A DNA stretch of 5,126 nucleotides. Origin: Rhodospirillales bacterium. Its GTDB lineage: Bacteria > Pseudomonadota > Alphaproteobacteria > UBA828. The notes beneath the pieces are model-generated. The model made no database searches, was not told where the DNA came from, and worked only from the letters and a program-made list of their open reading frames with translations. Both the position numbers and the translations under genes were made by a program. The DNA lies in assembly GCA_026712885.1 (NCBI GenBank), contig JAPOPO010000315.1, forward strand, positions 1 to 5,126. Reading direction: 5' to 3'. This document shows, in pieces, positions 4,041 through 5,126 of the stretch (position 1 is its first letter; each line of letters begins with the position of its first letter).

Positions 4041-5126
4041 TCACATGCCTTCGACGGAAGCCGCATCGGCTGCCGGCTCGTAGAACACGAAGTCCTCGGC
4101 ACTGAGGTCGCTCACGGCCGTGTCTTGAAGCCAGATCTGGCCCCCGCCGTGATCCGTGAGATCGACCACGGCAGCGGTCCCGAAGGCCCAGACATGCAAA
4201 TCCTCGAAGCCCGAGAGCCCTTTCAGGGCCGAGATGTCGATCACGTCCGCGCCGTTACCGAAGTCGCTTATCCAGTCTGTCCCGTGCCCGCGGCCGAAGA
4301 CGAAGGTGTCGCCGCCTCCGCCGCCGGTGAGCTGGTCGTTGCCCTGGCCGCCCACGAGCAGGTCGCTGTAACCGCCGGGGCCGCCGGTGAGTTCGTCGTT
4401 GCCTTCGCCGCCAAACAGCCGGTCGGGGCCATATCCGCCTTGGATGACGTCGTCGCCTTCCTCGCCGTAGATGGCATCGGCCCCGCTGCCGCCGTCGAGG
4501 TGATCGTCGCCCTCGCCGCCGAAGACGCGGTCTTGTCCGCCCTCGGCGAAGGCGGTGCCGTCGCCCTCGCCGTTCACATAGAGCACGGCGCCGTCCGACC
4601 CGTTGTACTCATCGCTCGGCCGGACGATCCAGGCGCCGTCGATGGTGATCATGGTCGTCTCCCCATCCGGCATCTTGAAGTCCGACGCCGAGAGTTCCGA
4701 CGCGCTGCACCCCTTGAGCTCGATGGAGCCGCCGAAGGCCTCGTGGGTGATCCTGGCCCCGCAGCCTTCCTCAACGTCCGCGATGGTGAGGTCGGAGAAC
4801 CTGATCGCCTCTGGCAGCAGGCGCAGGTCGATGAAATCTTCCCCCGGCTTGAAGTCGAGGATGACGTCGTTGCCGAATTTCTCCTGGAATACGAAGTGAT
4901 CCTCGCGCGCGCCGCCGCTCAGGAGGTCGTCGCCCGCGCCGCCGAGGATGACGTCCTCTCCGTCACCGCCTTCGAGGAAGTCGTTGCCGCTGCCGCCGAT
5001 GAGACGATCCCACCCTGCGTCACCCACGATGTGGTCGTTGCCGGAGTCGCCATAGAGGAAGTCGTCCCCCCCACCCCCTCTGACGTAATCGTCACCGCTG
5101 CCGCCGCGCACGATGTCGCGGTCACC
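4041..5126 (-). CDS. RTX (hemolysin-type) calcium-binding protein, 5' partial
   Basis: This is the C-terminal 361 residues of a second RTX protein. The frame is open to the right edge, where it begins inside a repeat (GDRDIVR), so the true start is outside the window. A GTG at 5111 lies mid-repeat and is not a credible start. Residues are counted from the edge. Block 1 covers 1-79, cap A about 84-150 with IDLRLLPEAI at 99-108, block 2 176-276, cap B about 282-349 with IDISALKGLSGFEDL, and the tail ends FYEPAADAASVEGM. The order, both caps and the tail match the neighbouring RTX protein, so the two are tandem paralogues. Secretion by a type I system and calcium binding are inferred as for the neighbour. 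Oddities are degenerate first repeats in block 2 (Asp missing at position 6 in units 176-184 and 185-193), an 11-residue repeat at 248-258, and two cysteines (122, 140) at positions not shared with the paralogue. No effector domain is visible, but one could lie in the missing N-terminal part. Confidence 0.92.
   Translation of the reverse strand, partial: GDRDIVRGGSGDDYVRGGGGDDFLYGDSGNDHIVGDAGWDRLIGGSGNDFLEGGDGEDVILGGAGDDLLSGGAREDHFVFQEKFGNDVILDFKPGEDFIDLRLLPEAIRFSDLTIADVEEGCGARITHEAFGGSIELKGCSASELSASDFKMPDGETTMITIDGAWIVRPSDEYNGSDGAVLYVNGEGDGTAFAEGGQDRVFGGEGDDHLDGGSGADAIYGEEGDDVIQGGYGPDRLFGGEGNDELTGGPGGYSDLLVGGQGNDQLTGGGGGDTFVFGRGHGTDWISDFGNGADVIDISALKGLSGFEDLHVWAFGTAAVVDLTDHGGGQIWLQDTAVSDLSAEDFVFYEPAADAASVEGM
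4299..4601 (-). repeat. RTX block 2 of the partial RTX gene (11 units, partly degenerate)
   Basis: Eleven units encode residues 176-276 (counted from the right edge). The first three, GSDGAVLYV, NGEGDGTAF and AEGGQDRVF, keep the 9-residue register but have lost many consensus residues. Typical units follow, such as GGEGDDHLD and GGSGADAIY. The ninth unit (4353-4385) is GGPGGYSDLLV, two residues longer than standard. The last, GGGGGDTFV, runs into cap B. Confidence 0.85.
4890..5126 (-). repeat. RTX block 1 of the partial RTX gene (8 full units plus a partial one)
   Basis: A 7-residue partial unit at the window edge is followed by eight complete nonapeptides, from GGSGDDYVR to GGAREDHFV (residues 8-79). 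All keep Asp at position 6. The array continues beyond the window, so its full length is unknown. Confidence 0.88.

Noticed and set aside
2997..5126. CRISPR array or non-coding satellite suggested by the 27-bp periodic repeats
   Set aside because: The periodicity is exactly nine codons and translates to calcium-binding nonapeptides in an open frame. There are no unique spacers between invariant repeats.

Overview
The window is GC-rich double-stranded DNA with closely packed bacterial genes. The gene content is one acetamidase/formamidase-family enzyme, one MOSC protein, one GFA/CENP-V-type zinc protein and two RTX calcium-binding proteins with serralysin-like caps. This suggests a high-GC proteobacterium, most likely an alphaproteobacterium. 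That is inference from base composition and family distribution; no marker gene is present to fix the taxonomy. There are no RNA genes, insertion sequences, CRISPR arrays or recognisable origins.

Layout. Positions 1-225 hold no supported gene, only the control region of the first gene: a 12-bp palindrome, a TACAAT -10-like hexamer and a purine-rich ribosome binding site. Positions 226-1236 (+) encode a 336-residue acetamidase/formamidase-family amidohydrolase. It converges on a MOSC-domain protein (1249-2100, -), leaving 12 bp between the two stop codons. Both stop codons lie in the arms of one symmetric hairpin. Next on the minus strand comes a seven-cysteine GFA-family protein (2177-2653, -), which lies upstream of the MOSC gene in transcriptional order. 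Two RTX genes follow, also on the minus strand: a complete 406-residue protein (2739-3959) and a second one (4041-5126) whose N-terminus lies beyond the right edge.

How the genes relate. The four minus-strand genes follow one another with gaps of 81, 85 and 76 bp in transcriptional order (RTX, RTX, GFA, MOSC). Each gap contains inverted repeats, so they may be separate transcription units or one unit with processing sites. The two RTX genes are clear tandem paralogues. Each is built as [RTX block - cap - RTX block - cap - short tail], so the locus holds four copies of one RTX-plus-cap module. They are probably exported by a type I secretion system, but no ABC transporter or membrane-fusion gene lies in this window. 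The amidohydrolase, GFA and MOSC proteins look like small-molecule or detoxification enzymes. A shared one-carbon theme (formamide/formate, formaldehyde-thiol adducts) is possible but not demonstrated.

The most interesting signals are the 2x2 modular duplication of the RTX genes, the decayed and length-altered calcium repeats in the upstream copy, and the mirrored stop-codon hairpin between the convergent genes. Nothing here clearly amounts to a new biological system.
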